This document shows, piece by piece, positions 1 to 8,505 of a DNA stretch of 64,000 nt. The position numbers and the translations under genes are program-made. Location of the stretch: contig JWIH01000006.1 of the NCBI GenBank assembly GCA_000814665.1, positions 29,681 to 93,680 of the forward strand, read 5' to 3'. The DNA is from Pseudoalteromonas flavipulchra NCIMB 2033 = ATCC BAA-314 (lineage in GTDB: Bacteria > Pseudomonadota > Gammaproteobacteria > Enterobacterales > Alteromonadaceae). Under the pieces are notes generated by a model that was not told the origin of the DNA, did not search any database, and was given only the letters and a program-made list of their open reading frames with translations. Within the stretch, counting starts at the first letter, position 1, and each line of letters begins with the position of its first letter.

Positions 1-159
1 GCGGTTACAACTATTAATAATGTCCCTTACAGATCCATGAGTGAATTTATCAACACTTGGTTTCATGCATTTACCATCGCGCTGCCTGTCGGGTTGTTAA
101 TTTCAGTTTTTATGACATTGACTGTGAAGCCTCGCCTTGAACGATTTATGGCTAGCTGA
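1..159 (+). CDS. DUF2798-type small membrane protein (C-terminal part)
   Basis: The frame is open from the window edge to a TGA at 157-159, giving 52 residues. It carries a hydrophobic stretch (TFAIALPVGLLISVFM-like) between a Trp/Phe-rich segment and a basic end, which matches my memory of the short two-helix DUF2798 proteins. The start and first helix lie outside the window. The function of this family is not established. The cupin gene follows 14 bases after the stop on the same strand, so co-transcription is plausible. Confidence 0.6.
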   Translation, partial: AVTTINNVPYRSMSEFINTWFHAFTIALPVGLLISVFMTLTVKPRLERFMAS

Positions 160-173
160 AAAAGAAGCTTGTT

Positions 174-611
174 ATGAGATACAAATACATTAAAGCTAAT
201 AGCGCAGAAACTCATCGTCTTGTTGGTGGAGAAATAACATCACTACTTGTTACGGGAGAAGATACCAACAATAGAGTCTCAATATTTGATAGCCTGATAC
301 CACAAGGCAATGCCGCACCTTGGCACTACCATGAAATAGATGATGAAATTTTCTATATCATCCACGGCTCTATAGAATTTGGTGTTGAAAATGAGGTTAT
401 TACTGCAGGTAAAGGTGACTTACTTGTGGCTGGTCCTAATGTTAAGAGGCGCTTTAAAGCGTTGACCGATAGCCATTTACTTGTCATAAATTTACCTTCA
501 GGACCGTCGGAAAGTTTTATTCGAGATATCGCAAGGTTGTCAGATGGAACAGCTTTGAGTAAACAAGACAGACTTAAGTTTGCCAAAAAGTACAAAATTC
601 ATTTTTGTTAG
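174..611 (+). CDS. Single-domain cupin protein
   Basis: The product has 145 residues and forms one small beta-barrel domain. The first cupin motif is visible around residues 46-65 (PWHYHEIDDEIFYIIHG), with two His and a Glu that normally bind a metal. The second motif is the Gly-rich segment with GDLLVAGPNVKRRF near residues 83-98; its usual His is not obvious, so metal binding may be incomplete. There is no signal peptide, so it is probably cytoplasmic. Cupins of this size range from sugar-binding to dioxygenase or regulatory proteins, and nothing here narrows the substrate. It lies 14 bases after the DUF2798 gene. Confidence 0.75.
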   Translation: MRYKYIKANSAETHRLVGGEITSLLVTGEDTNNRVSIFDSLIPQGNAAPWHYHEIDDEIFYIIHGSIEFGVENEVITAGKGDLLVAGPNVKRRFKALTDSHLLVINLPSGPSESFIRDIARLSDGTALSKQDRLKFAKKYKIHFC

Positions 612-1040
612 CTTGCGCTGCCACAGCTAATGATTGAAAAATATCAACTTTAAGTGCTATCCACAGAGTTACATTTAACACCTTACAAAAATCAATACAC
701 TCAAAACAAAAAAAGCTTGGCTATCAAGCCAAGCTTTGGGTGCGGTGCGAATAACCGCCTTACTCTTACCGACTATGATCCTTCACTTTACTTCCCTAAT
801 GACATCCAAACTCTCTATTTGGAGCTCAAAGATTCTGATAGCGATGCCTCGCTGTAAGTATTCCTTTATACCAGTTTGTTTAAACTTGCCCGAAAGAGGG
901 CGCTTAGTTGAACAAATCAGTAATGTTGCCTGTTACTCAACAACAATCATAATCTTTGAACTCTATTCCCTGCTCCCTGACATCAGTTCCTTTTCCCCTA
1001 TCACTCCTTTGCGCAGGTAAATTTACTTCTCCAGCTCTAA
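612..1040. other. Intergenic region without a supported gene
   Basis: This stretch separates the cupin gene from the convergent EF-hand array. Open frames here (for example 736-1020 on the plus strand) lack a ribosome binding site and any recognisable composition. The only clear structure is the hairpin at 712-737, listed separately. Confidence 0.6.
703..737 (-). terminator. Rho-independent terminator, minus strand
   Basis: A perfect 10-bp stem (712-721 with 728-737) encloses a 6-base loop. Read on the minus strand, the stem is followed at once by a T-rich run (711 down to 703). It would end transcription coming from the EF-hand array, about 300 bases beyond the last stop codon. On the plus strand there is no T run, so it does not serve the cupin gene. 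Confidence 0.7.
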
Positions 1041-1265
1041 TTAGCCTTTAAAGTTTGCAAATTCTGTTTCGCTTAGCTCGCCATTTGCATCAACGTCTAG
1101 CGCTTTAAATTGCTCTGCAAGTGCAGTATGCGCTTGTGCTTCACTCATGCTGATTGTGCCGCTTTGATCTGTATCTAGCGCAGTGAAGTCTTCACCCGCC
1201 ATTGCATTAACAGAAGCGAAAGATAAACCTGTGATTGATAGTGCAATTAGTACGTTTTTCATCAT
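1041..1265 (-). CDS. Exported EF-hand protein, array copy 6
   Basis: The product has 74 residues: a signal peptide (about 1-23, ending AMA before GEDF) and two EF-hand loops. The first loop, DTDQSGTISMSE, fits the canonical 12-residue Ca2+ loop with acidic residues at 1, 3 and 12. The second, DVDANGELSETE, also fits. It is probably a small periplasmic calcium-binding protein. The gene starts with two adjacent ATG codons; a GAGGAA element suits the second better. It is the last of six tandem paralogues and differs from copies 5 and 4 at only two to four residues. The function is unknown beyond Ca2+ binding inferred from the motif. Confidence 0.85.
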   Translation of the reverse strand: MMKNVLIALSITGLSFASVNAMAGEDFTALDTDQSGTISMSEAQAHTALAEQFKALDVDANGELSETEFANFKG

Positions 1266-1319
1266 TTATTCCTCAAAAATTTAAATACTGTTCGTTTCGT
1301 GAAATTGGAGGGCTATTAC

Positions 1320-1544
1320 TTAGCCTTTAAAATTTGCGAATTCTGTTTCGCTTAGCTCGCCATTAGCATCAACGTCTAATTCTTTAAATTGCTCTGCAAG
1401 TGCAGTGTGCGCTTGTGCTTCACTCATACTGATTGTGCCGCTTTGATCTGTATCTAGCGCAGCGAAGTCTTCACCCGCCATTGCATTAACAGAAGCGAAA
1501 GATAAACCTGTGATTGATAGTGCAATTAGTACGTTTTTCATCAT
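1320..1544 (-). CDS. Exported EF-hand protein, array copy 5
   Basis: The product is a 74-residue exported two-EF-hand protein, nearly identical to copies 6 and 4. It differs from copy 6 by Ala for Thr after GEDF and by Glu for Ala just before the second loop. Signal peptide, loop positions, double ATG and GAGGAA ribosome binding site are the same. The gap to copy 6 is 54 bases and is itself conserved between copies, showing that whole repeat units were duplicated and not only the coding part. Both loops keep all expected liganding positions. Confidence 0.85.
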   Translation of the reverse strand: MMKNVLIALSITGLSFASVNAMAGEDFAALDTDQSGTISMSEAQAHTALAEQFKELDVDANGELSETEFANFKG

Positions 1545-1599
1545 TTATTCCTCAAAAGTTTTAAACTCTGTTCGTTTTATGAAATTGGAGGGCTATTAC

Positions 1600-1824
1600 T
1601 TAGCCTTTAAAATTTGCGAATTCTGTTTCGCTTAGCTCGCCATTTGCATCAGCGTCTAATTCTTTAAATTGCTCTGCTAGTGCCGTGTGTGCTTGTGCTT
1701 CGCTCATGCTGATTGTGCCGCTTTGATCTGTGTCTAGCGCCGCAAAGTCTTCACCCGCCATTGCATTAACAGACGCGAAAGATAAACCTGTGATTGATAG
1801 TACAATTAGTACGTTTTTCATCAT
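1600..1824 (-). CDS. Exported EF-hand protein, array copy 4
   Basis: The product has 74 residues with the same layout as copies 5 and 6: signal peptide, then loops DTDQSGTISMSE and DADANGELSETE. It differs from copy 5 by Val for Ala in the signal peptide and Ala for Val at the second loop. Near-identity of protein, DNA and spacers points to recent duplication. A periplasmic location is inferred from the signal peptide. Confidence 0.85.
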   Translation of the reverse strand: MMKNVLIVLSITGLSFASVNAMAGEDFAALDTDQSGTISMSEAQAHTALAEQFKELDADANGELSETEFANFKG

Positions 1825-1878
1825 TTATTCCTCAAAAATTTAAATACTGTTCGTTTCATGAAATTAGAGGGCTATTAC

Positions 1879-2103
1879 TTAGCCTTTAAAATTTGCGAAT
1901 TCTGATTCACTTAACTCGCCGTCAGCGTTACCGTCTAGCTGAGTGAATTGCTCAACAAGATTTGGATTTACTTTCGCTTCGCTCATGCTAATTGTGCCAC
2001 TACCATCGGCATCGTATTTGGCAAAGTCGTCACCAGCCATTGCATTAACCGACGCCATTGACAGGCCAGCAAGGGATACTGCTACTAGTAGATTTTTCAT
2101 CAT
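1879..2103 (-). CDS. Exported EF-hand protein, array copy 3
   Basis: The product has 74 residues and the same architecture, but is clearly diverged from copies 4-6 (first loop DADGSGTISMSE, second DGNADGELSESE). The signal peptide MMKNLLVAVSLAGLSMASVNAMAG is related. A GGAGAA element precedes the double ATG. The last residues, EFANFKG, are shared with copies 4-6, so the homology extends through the C terminus. It is probably an older duplicate in the same operon-like array. Confidence 0.85.
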   Translation of the reverse strand: MMKNLLVAVSLAGLSMASVNAMAGDDFAKYDADGSGTISMSEAKVNPNLVEQFTQLDGNADGELSESEFANFKG

Positions 2104-2165
2104 ATTCTCCTTAAAGTTCAGTCTTGACGGAGAGTCCGAAGACTCACCGATATCGAACTTTTAAA

Positions 2166-2387
2166 TTAGCCTTCAAAGTGCTCGTACTCTGACTCGCTCA
2201 GCTCGCCGTTACCGTCAACATCCAGTGTCTTGAATTGCTCAGCTAACTTAGGATTAACCTGTGCTTCAGCCATGCTGATTGTGCCGCTGCCATCAGTGTC
2301 GTACTTTTCGAAGTCGTCCATCGCCATTGCCGATGCTGAAACCAATGTCATACTTGTGATTGATAGTACTGCTAATAAATTTTTCAT
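2166..2387 (-). CDS. Exported EF-hand protein, array copy 2
   Basis: The product has 73 residues when started at the ATG at 2387, which is preceded by a good AAGGAGA ribosome binding site. The longer open frame upstream would add a 21-residue tail before the signal peptide and was not used. The signal peptide ends near ASAMA. The two EF-hand loops are DTDGSGTISMAE and DVDGNGELSESE, both complete. It is a member of the six-gene array and is closer to copy 3 than to copies 4-6. Confidence 0.85.
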   Translation of the reverse strand: MKNLLAVLSITSMTLVSASAMAMDDFEKYDTDGSGTISMAEAQVNPKLAEQFKTLDVDGNGELSESEYEHFEG

Positions 2388-2430
2388 GATCTTCTCCTTA
2401 ACGATTAAAGTGATGTGATAACTCGGCAAA

Positions 2431-2652
2431 TTACCCTTCGTAGTTATCAAATTCTGCTTGGCTTAGTTGACCATCTTGGTCTGCGTCTAGCTCGTTAAAT
2501 TGAGCAAGAAGGCCTTCATCTGCTTTTGCTTCTTCAATAGAGATGTAACCGTCACCATTCATGTCTAGTTTGTCGAAATCAGTGTTTGCATGTGCACCTA
2601 CTGATGCCAAAGTCATTACTGCTGCTGATACTGCGATTGCTAGATTTTTCAT
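2431..2652 (-). CDS. Exported EF-hand protein, array copy 1 (promoter-proximal)
   Basis: The product has 73 residues with a signal peptide (MKNLAIAVSAAVMTLASVGAHA) and two EF-hand loops, DMNGDGYISIEE and DADQDGQLSQAE. It is the most diverged member of the array and the first gene from the divergent control region. A TGAGGAAAG element lies upstream of the ATG. The second loop has the acidic residues expected for Ca2+. The first has Asn at loop position 3, which is still common in functional loops. Confidence 0.85.
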   Translation of the reverse strand: MKNLAIAVSAAVMTLASVGAHANTDFDKLDMNGDGYISIEEAKADEGLLAQFNELDADQDGQLSQAEFDNYEG

Positions 2653-3026
2653 CGTGCTTTCCTCATAAGATTAAAAACTAAATTCTGTGTTAAACGTTTT
2701 GCTATTAAAGCTAAAAACTGATTTTGCATTTGTTGTTGCGTTTCGTTTTTCGCTTTCGAGATAACTATTCCAACTTTGATGCCAAAATTGAAAAAACACC
2801 ATTTATCAACAAGTTAAGGGAAATCACTTAAAAAGATTAAGGTTGGATTAAGGCAAGCTGTTGCTAAATGGCAACAGCTAAAAAAGCGAAAAATAAAAAG
2901 TCTTTATTTTTCTTAATGTTAGATTGTCGCAGCTTTGCAACAGGTAAATTTTTGGAGAGAAAATTTTGCAAATCTCGCAACGCCATTTGATTGAAATTTG
3001 TGCACCCTTATAAAGGATTTAGCATC
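2653..3026. promoter_or_regulatory. Divergent control region with 9-bp hairpin
   Basis: This AT-rich region lies between the EF-hand array (minus) and the sensor kinase operon (plus). It contains a perfect 9-bp inverted repeat, 2856-2864 with 2871-2879, with a 6-base loop. An A run follows on the plus strand, so it is not a plus-strand terminator. It may be an operator or a leader structure. No promoter could be assigned with certainty. Confidence 0.4.
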
Positions 3027-4397
3027 GTGAAAAAAATTTTTTCTCAGTCATTACAAAAACAGGCACTTATTGCCATGTTTATTGGTGTGCTTCCAATACT
3101 CACACTGACTTTGTGGTACGCCCAGGCACTGTCCAAAAACCAACAAAAAACCCAGGACATTTATAATAAAAATCAAAAACTTATCCTTGAATACAATTTT
3201 GTAAAAGCGGATATCAGTGCGCTTGAAAAAGCACTGCAAAATAATCAGCTGTTGCAAAGTGAAACACTGCAAGAAAGCATCGAGCAGAAGTGGCAAAACA
3301 CCAAAAAACGCATTCAATTATTAAAAATAAACCTACCCGATTCGCTGTTTGTTGCTAAATGGCGACAATTCGCTCCCGATGAGATCAATGCCACTTCAAA
3401 AGCTGAAGAGTTCCAACAATTGGTTAAGGTGCTTAATCAATTCGAGGAAAGCTTTCAGCAAACACTTAATAAGCGCTTATCTGATCAAGAAGCTCATTTC
3501 GTGCAACTGCAAACATGGTTTATGTTCGGTCTCGTTATCTTGCTACCCACCCTTATCGTGATCAGCATCTTTTTGATCAACCGGATTTGTCAGCAGCTTA
3601 ATCAGGTAGAATCTGCGGTATCTGAAGTAGGTAAAGGTAATTTTGATAAGTCGGTAGAACTCTCTGGCAGCCATGAATTGCAGCAGTTGGGTGACAGGTT
3701 AAATTGGCTACGGCTCGAACTTAAGCGTATTCAACAACAAAAAGAAACCTTCTTGCGCCATGTTACTCATGAACTTAAAACCCCTTTGGCATCGCTAAAC
3801 GAAGGAAGCAGCTTATTAAATAGTGGATTGCTTGGAGATGTTAACCCAAAACAACAACGTATTCTCATCATTATGGAAAACTCTGTTGCAAAGCTTGGAT
3901 CATTGATCGATGATTTGCTCAGCTATAGCGCGGCCAGTCACCCTGATAGCCTACATCACGACGCCGAAATGAATCTTATCCAAGAAGAAGTCTCAAAACA
4001 TCTTAGCGATAAGCTAGGAAAGACTGATGTGATAGTGAACTGGCAAAATCATGATGACCTAAAAGTACCTTATCTTCCGTGCAAATTAGTGTTAACTCAG
4101 TTAGTGAGCAATGCCATTGATCACGCTAAAAGCAATGTCACTATTTCAATTGAAGAACAAAATGGCGAAGTATTGTTGATAGTCCGTGACGACGGTGATG
4201 GCATCGACATCAATGAAGCCGATTCATTATTCCAGCCATTTGTTCGTGGTGAAAAAAATAAAAATAATAATGGCAGTGGCTTAGGTTTAGCCATTGTCTC
4301 TGAGTGTGTGAAGCAATTAAAAGGCTATGTGAAATGGCTATCAGTAGAATCTGGCGCCAGTATTCAAGTCGCCTTTCCAAAAAGGGATCCAAAATGA
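3027..4397 (+). CDS. glrK: Sensor histidine kinase, GlrK/QseE type
   Basis: This is an inner-membrane sensor kinase of about 456 residues. A first transmembrane helix near residues 15-37 is followed by a periplasmic coiled-coil-rich segment and a second helix near 160-185. Then come HAMP, a HisKA domain with the phospho-acceptor His in FLRHVTHELKTPLAS, and an ATPase domain with NAIDHA, DDGDGI and GSGLGLAIV. I chose the GTG at 3027 because AAAGGA lies just upstream; a TTG at 2991 would add 12 residues. The gene overlaps the next one by ATGA, and the kinase-lipoprotein-sigma54 regulator order is that of glrK-qseG-glrR in enterobacteria, where the kinase phosphorylates GlrR. The signal sensed here is unknown. 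Confidence 0.85.
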   Translation: MKKIFSQSLQKQALIAMFIGVLPILTLTLWYAQALSKNQQKTQDIYNKNQKLILEYNFVKADISALEKALQNNQLLQSETLQESIEQKWQNTKKRIQLLKINLPDSLFVAKWRQFAPDEINATSKAEEFQQLVKVLNQFEESFQQTLNKRLSDQEAHFVQLQTWFMFGLVILLPTLIVISIFLINRICQQLNQVESAVSEVGKGNFDKSVELSGSHELQQLGDRLNWLRLELKRIQQQKETFLRHVTHELKTPLASLNEGSSLLNSGLLGDVNPKQQRILIIMENSVAKLGSLIDDLLSYSAASHPDSLHHDAEMNLIQEEVSKHLSDKLGKTDVIVNWQNHDDLKVPYLPCKLVLTQLVSNAIDHAKSNVTISIEEQNGEVLLIVRDDGDGIDINEADSLFQPFVRGEKNKNNNGSGLGLAIVSECVKQLKGYVKWLSVESGASIQVAFPKRDPK

Positions 4398-4930
4398 AAT
4401 ACATCGCATTAAGTATCACGCTATTTTTGCTCGGTGGTTGTGCCACAACGGAGCAAAACGTCGAGCAAACAAAGCAATTTATTGGCCCTGTAAAAACAGA
4501 AACCAGCGCTAAGTTTGTACCTTTAGCTGAGGTGATCAAAGCCTTAGTCAGCCAATGCGCCAAAAAACATAACGTGACATTTAACGATTACTATAAAGGT
4601 GCACTGCACTTACAGGGCTTTATTCACACCTATTGCGGTACAGACTCAACCACCAAGCAACTTAAAGCCATTGAAGAAGTAAAACTACAAGATTATTGGC
4701 CAGACGATTACAACATTTGGTTTGAATCGCTAGCTTGGCACACTCAAAGCCTTCGTGAGCAAAAAATCAGTAATTATTACTCTGACAATAAGGCGCAACA
4801 GCACCAAGAGCAATTGTTACAAACCCAAAAGCAGCTTGCCGAGCTAAAACAAAAGCTTGCCGACATAGAAAAACAACGTTTAGAAACCGATCTTTCTGAA
4901 AACCCATCACTTGAGGAGGATTCACTATGA
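4394..4930 (+). CDS. qseG: QseG/YfhG-like lipoprotein
   Basis: The product has 178 residues starting at the ATG at 4394, which overlaps the kinase stop codon. The N terminus (MKYIALSITLFLLGGC) has a lipobox with Cys16, so it should be lipid-anchored. A compact middle part (about 50-130) contains Cys residues that may form disulfides. The last 45 residues are a Gln/Lys/Glu-rich coiled coil. In Escherichia coli the QseG lipoprotein sits between the kinase and regulator genes and modulates the kinase; position and layout support the same role here, although sequence similarity could not be measured. It overlaps glrR by ATGA, which suggests translational coupling. Confidence 0.75.
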   Translation: MKYIALSITLFLLGGCATTEQNVEQTKQFIGPVKTETSAKFVPLAEVIKALVSQCAKKHNVTFNDYYKGALHLQGFIHTYCGTDSTTKQLKAIEEVKLQDYWPDDYNIWFESLAWHTQSLREQKISNYYSDNKAQQHQEQLLQTQKQLAELKQKLADIEKQRLETDLSENPSLEEDSL

Positions 4931-6255
4931 GTCAAACACAACAAGGCGCAAAGTTACTTTTAGTGGATGACGATACGTCTTTAACTGAGCTACTGGCCAT
5001 GCGTTTAGAAAGTCACGGCTACGAAGTTGAAGTTGCGCACCGCGGTACGCAAGCGTTAAATATCCTCAAGCAAATGCCTATCGACTTGGTCATCACTGAT
5101 TTGAAGATGGCGCACATGAATGGCTTTGAACTTAATGAGCAAATAAAGAAGTATTATACCGGCATGCCCGTTGTGATGATGACCGCTCACGGCTCTATTC
5201 CTGACGCTGTTGACGCCATGCAGCAAGGCTTTGTGAGCTTTTTAACCAAGCCCATTGACTCTCAACAAATGCTCGATGTCATCAATGAGGCGCTTGCAGG
5301 AAAAGTGAGGACGGCACAAACTTCGGATCCAAATAACTTCCATGGATTGTTATTCCAAAGTGCCGCAATGCGTCAATTGGTACAACAAATTCAAGCGCTT
5401 GCCAGCAGTAATGCAAATATTCTTATCCAAGGCGAGAGCGGTACCGGTAAAGAAGTAACGGCAAAAGCAATCCATTTGGCCAGCAACCAAGCGCAAGGCC
5501 CATTTATTGCGATTAACTGTGGCGCAATGCCCGCTCACCTGTTGGAGTCTGAGCTATTCGGCCATAAAAAAGGCGCGTTTACCGGCGCGGTGAGCGACAA
5601 AGAAGGTTTAGTACAAGCGGCAGATGGCGGCACCTTATTCCTCGATGAAATTGGTGATATGCCGCTTGATTTGCAAGTTAAACTACTGCGTGTTTTACAA
5701 GAGCGAACCGTTCGTCCTGTGGGCGGCCAAACCGAGCACAAGGTCAATGTTCGTTTTGTCTCTGCAAGCCATAAGAACATTCAAAGCGCCGTTGCGGAAA
5801 AGCAATTTCGTGAAGATTTATACTATCGATTAAACGTAGTGTCTGTTGAAATCCCAAGCTTAAGAGAGCGATTGGAAGATATTCCACTACTTGCATCACG
5901 CTTCTTAAGTGCACTTAGCGATGGCGAAAAGCAATTTAACCAACAAAGTATTACGCATTTGTTGAATTACCATTGGCCGGGCAACATCCGTCAGCTCCAT
6001 AATATTGTGGAGCACTGTGTTGCTATTACGCCAGGTAAAATGATCACTGAAGATATCGTACAAAAAGCCTTGCCTAAAGATAAAGAGCAGAATGCGTTTA
6101 CAGGATTAAATGAAGCGAAACGCCAATTTGAGTATGACTACATCCAAAAAGTACTGGCACTTTGCGAAGGGAATGTGTCGGAAGCTGCAAAACTTGCACA
6201 ACGTAATCGCTCTGATTTTTACAAATTACTTAAAAAACATGAGATCCAATGCTAA
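4927..6255 (+). CDS. glrR: Sigma54-dependent response regulator GlrR/QseF
   Basis: The product is a 442-residue transcription activator. The receiver domain (about 8-122) has the acidic pair VDDD and phospho-acceptor Asp58 in VITDLKM. The AAA+ domain (about 145-370) has Walker A GESGTGKE, the sigma54-contact loop GAFTGA, and Walker [14 protein letters not shown] Fis-type helix-turn-helix ends the protein ([20 protein letters not shown]). It should activate sigma54 promoters when phosphorylated by the adjacent kinase. In E. coli GlrR drives small RNA genes for glucosamine-6-phosphate control; whether that holds here cannot be told from this window. No convincing paired TGTC-GACA operator was seen nearby. 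Confidence 0.9.
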   Translation: MSQTQQGAKLLLVDDDTSLTELLAMRLESHGYEVEVAHRGTQALNILKQMPIDLVITDLKMAHMNGFELNEQIKKYYTGMPVVMMTAHGSIPDAVDAMQQGFVSFLTKPIDSQQMLDVINEALAGKVRTAQTSDPNNFHGLLFQSAAMRQLVQQIQALASSNANILIQGESGTGKEVTAKAIHLASNQAQGPFIAINCGAMPAHLLESELFGHKKGAFTGAVSDKEGLVQAADGGTLFLDEIGDMPLDLQVKLLRVLQERTVRPVGGQTEHKVNVRFVSASHKNIQSAVAEKQFREDLYYRLNVVSVEIPSLRERLEDIPLLASRFLSALSDGEKQFNQQSITHLLNYHWPGNIRQLHNIVEHCVAITPGKMITEDIVQKALPKDKEQNAFTGLNEAKRQFEYDYIQKVLALCEGNVSEAAKLAQRNRSDFYKLLKKHEIQC

Positions 6256-6347
6256 ACCTATTAGAGGGGTAACATTAGCTTTAATTTCTAAAGTACGTTG
6301 CTTGGTCAAATTTACCATTGCAAAGTGCTTGTAATACGGACTTTAAC

Positions 6348-6401
6348 GAGCCACGCCCGTGGCTCAGGTTTGCCCTGAGAATATGCGCTCCTGCTAGGAG
6401 C
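6348..6401 (+). terminator. Hairpin cluster after glrR
   Basis: Three hairpins follow the glrR stop by about 90 bases: a 7-bp stem (6348-6354 with 6359-6365), an overlapping 6-bp stem (6363-6368 with 6374-6379), and a 6-bp stem (6387-6392 with 6396-6401). None has a strong T run, so this is a terminator-like or processing structure and not a textbook intrinsic terminator. Confidence 0.4.
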
Positions 6402-6437
6402 ATAATAAAAACACTCGGATAGTTAAGGGTTGTCTGT

Positions 6438-8390
6438 ATGAAAATGCGCAAAAAGCTCATTATTAGCTTTGTTCTCACTGTGATCATTCCTATATTAGCG
6501 ATTTCTGTGGTCAGCATTTCTCAGACCAAAAGCGACTCTCTTGATAAATTCCTTGATGCTTCTGGCAATGAAATAAGGCAAGCCGAGCAGTCTTTTGTAC
6601 TGTTTTTTGAGCAGATGAAGAAAAATGCGCGCTTCCTCGCCGAGTCCAAGGCTGTGCAACAAGTGGGTCAAGACACCACCACTTATTTTGGTGCAGAGAA
6701 ACCGATGACTCCGCTACAGAACGGCCAAACCGAAAGCAATATTTTTGAGCTTTATCGGGCATTTGGGCAAACCCACGAAGAATTATTGTTTGTATATCTT
6801 GGCACCGGATCCGGTGGTTTTATTCAGTATCCTGCGGAGCCCCTTGGCGATTACGACCCAAGAAAACGCCCTTGGTATCAAAACGCCTCTAAAGATCCCA
6901 GCAAGGTTATCCTTACTGAGCCTTATCAAGGAGTAACTGGACAAGCCATGGTTTCTGTTGCCACAGGTATAAAACGTGACGGCAAAGTGATTGGCGTGCA
7001 ATCATTAGATGTAACACTTGCTACACTGACCGATATCGTTAGCAATATTCGACTCGGGGAATCAGGATATTTAATCCTTCTTGATGCCGAAGGCACTGTA
7101 CTTGCCGATCCTAAAAATAAAAATCATAACTTTAAACACATTAAAGATCTCACCAGCCCACTTTACAAGGCCATTCGCAGCGCCACAAACGAACCCTACC
7201 TCACTATTGAAACTGATAATAAAACCTATGATGCTAAGATTTATCGCTCTGACACACTCGGTTGGCAATTTATCGCAGTGATCGATGAAGATGAAATCTT
7301 AGCTTCAGCTTACGATATGACGATTAGTATTACTATTATCGCAGTCATCATGGTGATTTTATTTATTATTATTGCAATTACACTTGCCAATAAAATCGTT
7401 GAACCTATTGAAATGGTGTCTGATGGTTTAAAAGAAATAGCACAAGGTGAAGGCAATCTATCCAAACGTTTAAAAGTCGTCACCAACGATGAAATTGGAG
7501 AGCTGGCCACGTGGTTCAATAAATTCTTGGACTCAATTAATTCGCTCGTGAAAGATATTCAAAGTAATGCCTCAACATTGAATGATGCTGCATTAGGATC
7601 ACAAAAGAGTATCAACGATATCCGTAATCAATGCCATACGCAGGCTGAAGACTCTGCCAGTGCTACCACGACCACTGAAACCGTAGAGCAACTTGCTGCA
7701 CAGATCAGTGAAAGCTGCGGTCACACTTTGGAGGATGTCGTCACTGCGGACGATCACGCTCAGCGTGGTAACAGCACAATAGAAAGTACAGTATCGCAGG
7801 TTGCGAGGCTTAATCATTCGTTAGCTGAGTCCGCCAACGCCATGAACCAGCTCGAAAGTGAAAGCCAAGATATCACTAATATTTTAGGCGTGATCCGTTC
7901 TATCGCAGAGCAAACTAATCTTTTGGCATTAAATGCCGCGATTGAGGCTGCCCGTGCAGGTGAACAAGGTAGGGGCTTTGCGGTGGTTGCTGATGAAGTA
8001 AGAACGCTTGCACAGCGCTCACATGACGCTACACAGGAAATAGAGCAAGTGTTAACCAACCTCATCGCTCAAACAAGGACGGTATCAGCCCAAATGACAT
8101 CAAGCGTAAGCGAATCTGAGACGACTATCAAACAATCACAAAGCGCGCAGCAAGCATTTACTGACATCGCTCAGGCTGTATCAAGGATTAAAACATCGGT
8201 TTCAAATATAGCGTCACAAGCTTCATTACAAGGAGAAAATGCAGGTCATACTCGACGTTTAATTGACTCGGTAGATATTTCTGTACGACAAGTCGGAGAA
8301 GAAACAGCCGCATTAAATGCAGGCGCTGACCAATTAGTTAACTTAGCTAAAGACTTAGAGCGTTTGGTTGGCCGCTTTGATATTGACTGA
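6438..8390 (+). CDS. Methyl-accepting chemotaxis protein with dCache sensor
   Basis: The product is a 650-residue chemoreceptor. A first transmembrane helix (about 8-28) precedes a periplasmic double-Cache-like domain (about 40-280, with [11 protein letters not shown] and [15 protein letters not shown] segments typical of dCache_1). A second helix lies at about 292-314. A HAMP domain follows, then the cytoplasmic signalling coiled coil with the hairpin tip [20 protein letters not shown], which contacts CheA and CheW. dCache domains often bind amino acids or other small ligands, but the ligand cannot be predicted here. The start ATG is preceded by an AAGGGT element. It is monocistronic by spacing. 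Confidence 0.92.
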   Translation: MKMRKKLIISFVLTVIIPILAISVVSISQTKSDSLDKFLDASGNEIRQAEQSFVLFFEQMKKNARFLAESKAVQQVGQDTTTYFGAEKPMTPLQNGQTESNIFELYRAFGQTHEELLFVYLGTGSGGFIQYPAEPLGDYDPRKRPWYQNASKDPSKVILTEPYQGVTGQAMVSVATGIKRDGKVIGVQSLDVTLATLTDIVSNIRLGESGYLILLDAEGTVLADPKNKNHNFKHIKDLTSPLYKAIRSATNEPYLTIETDNKTYDAKIYRSDTLGWQFIAVIDEDEILASAYDMTISITIIAVIMVILFIIIAITLANKIVEPIEMVSDGLKEIAQGEGNLSKRLKVVTNDEIGELATWFNKFLDSINSLVKDIQSNASTLNDAALGSQKSINDIRNQCHTQAEDSASATTTTETVEQLAAQISESCGHTLEDVVTADDHAQRGNSTIESTVSQVARLNHSLAESANAMNQLESESQDITNILGVIRSIAEQTNLLALNAAIEAARAGEQGRGFAVVADEVRTLAQRSHDATQEIEQVLTNLIAQTRTVSAQMTSSVSESETTIKQSQSAQQAFTDIAQAVSRIKTSVSNIASQASLQGENAGHTRRLIDSVDISVRQVGEETAALNAGADQLVNLAKDLERLVGRFDID

Positions 8391-8505
8391 ATAGAAAACT
8401 AATATCTTGTTTTTTGCAATTGTTACAAAATATCGTCTCAATTAGTTGTCCTTATAATAAGAACTAGTTAGACTCGATGAATTGATTTATTACAGAAGAA
8501 TAAAA

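Larger units (their letters stand above)
1041..1880 (-). repeat. Tandem 279-280 bp repeat carrying EF-hand genes
   Basis: Three units start at 1041, 1320 and 1600 and are almost identical in coding and spacer sequence. The unit lengths are 279, 280 and 279 bases. A fourth, diverged unit begins at 1879. Such an array should expand and contract by homologous recombination. Confidence 0.9.

Noticed and set aside
736-1020. A 94-codon open frame on the plus strand
   Set aside because: It has no ribosome binding site, starts inside a terminator hairpin, and shows no protein-like composition.
2834-2866. Possible sigma54 promoter (TTGG and GC spaced by ten bases near 2844-2858)
   Set aside because: The -12 element reads AAGC in place of TTGC, so the match is too weak to call.
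4210-4563. Open frame on the minus strand across the kinase/lipoprotein junction
   Set aside because: It is antisense to two well-supported overlapping genes and has no recognisable domain.
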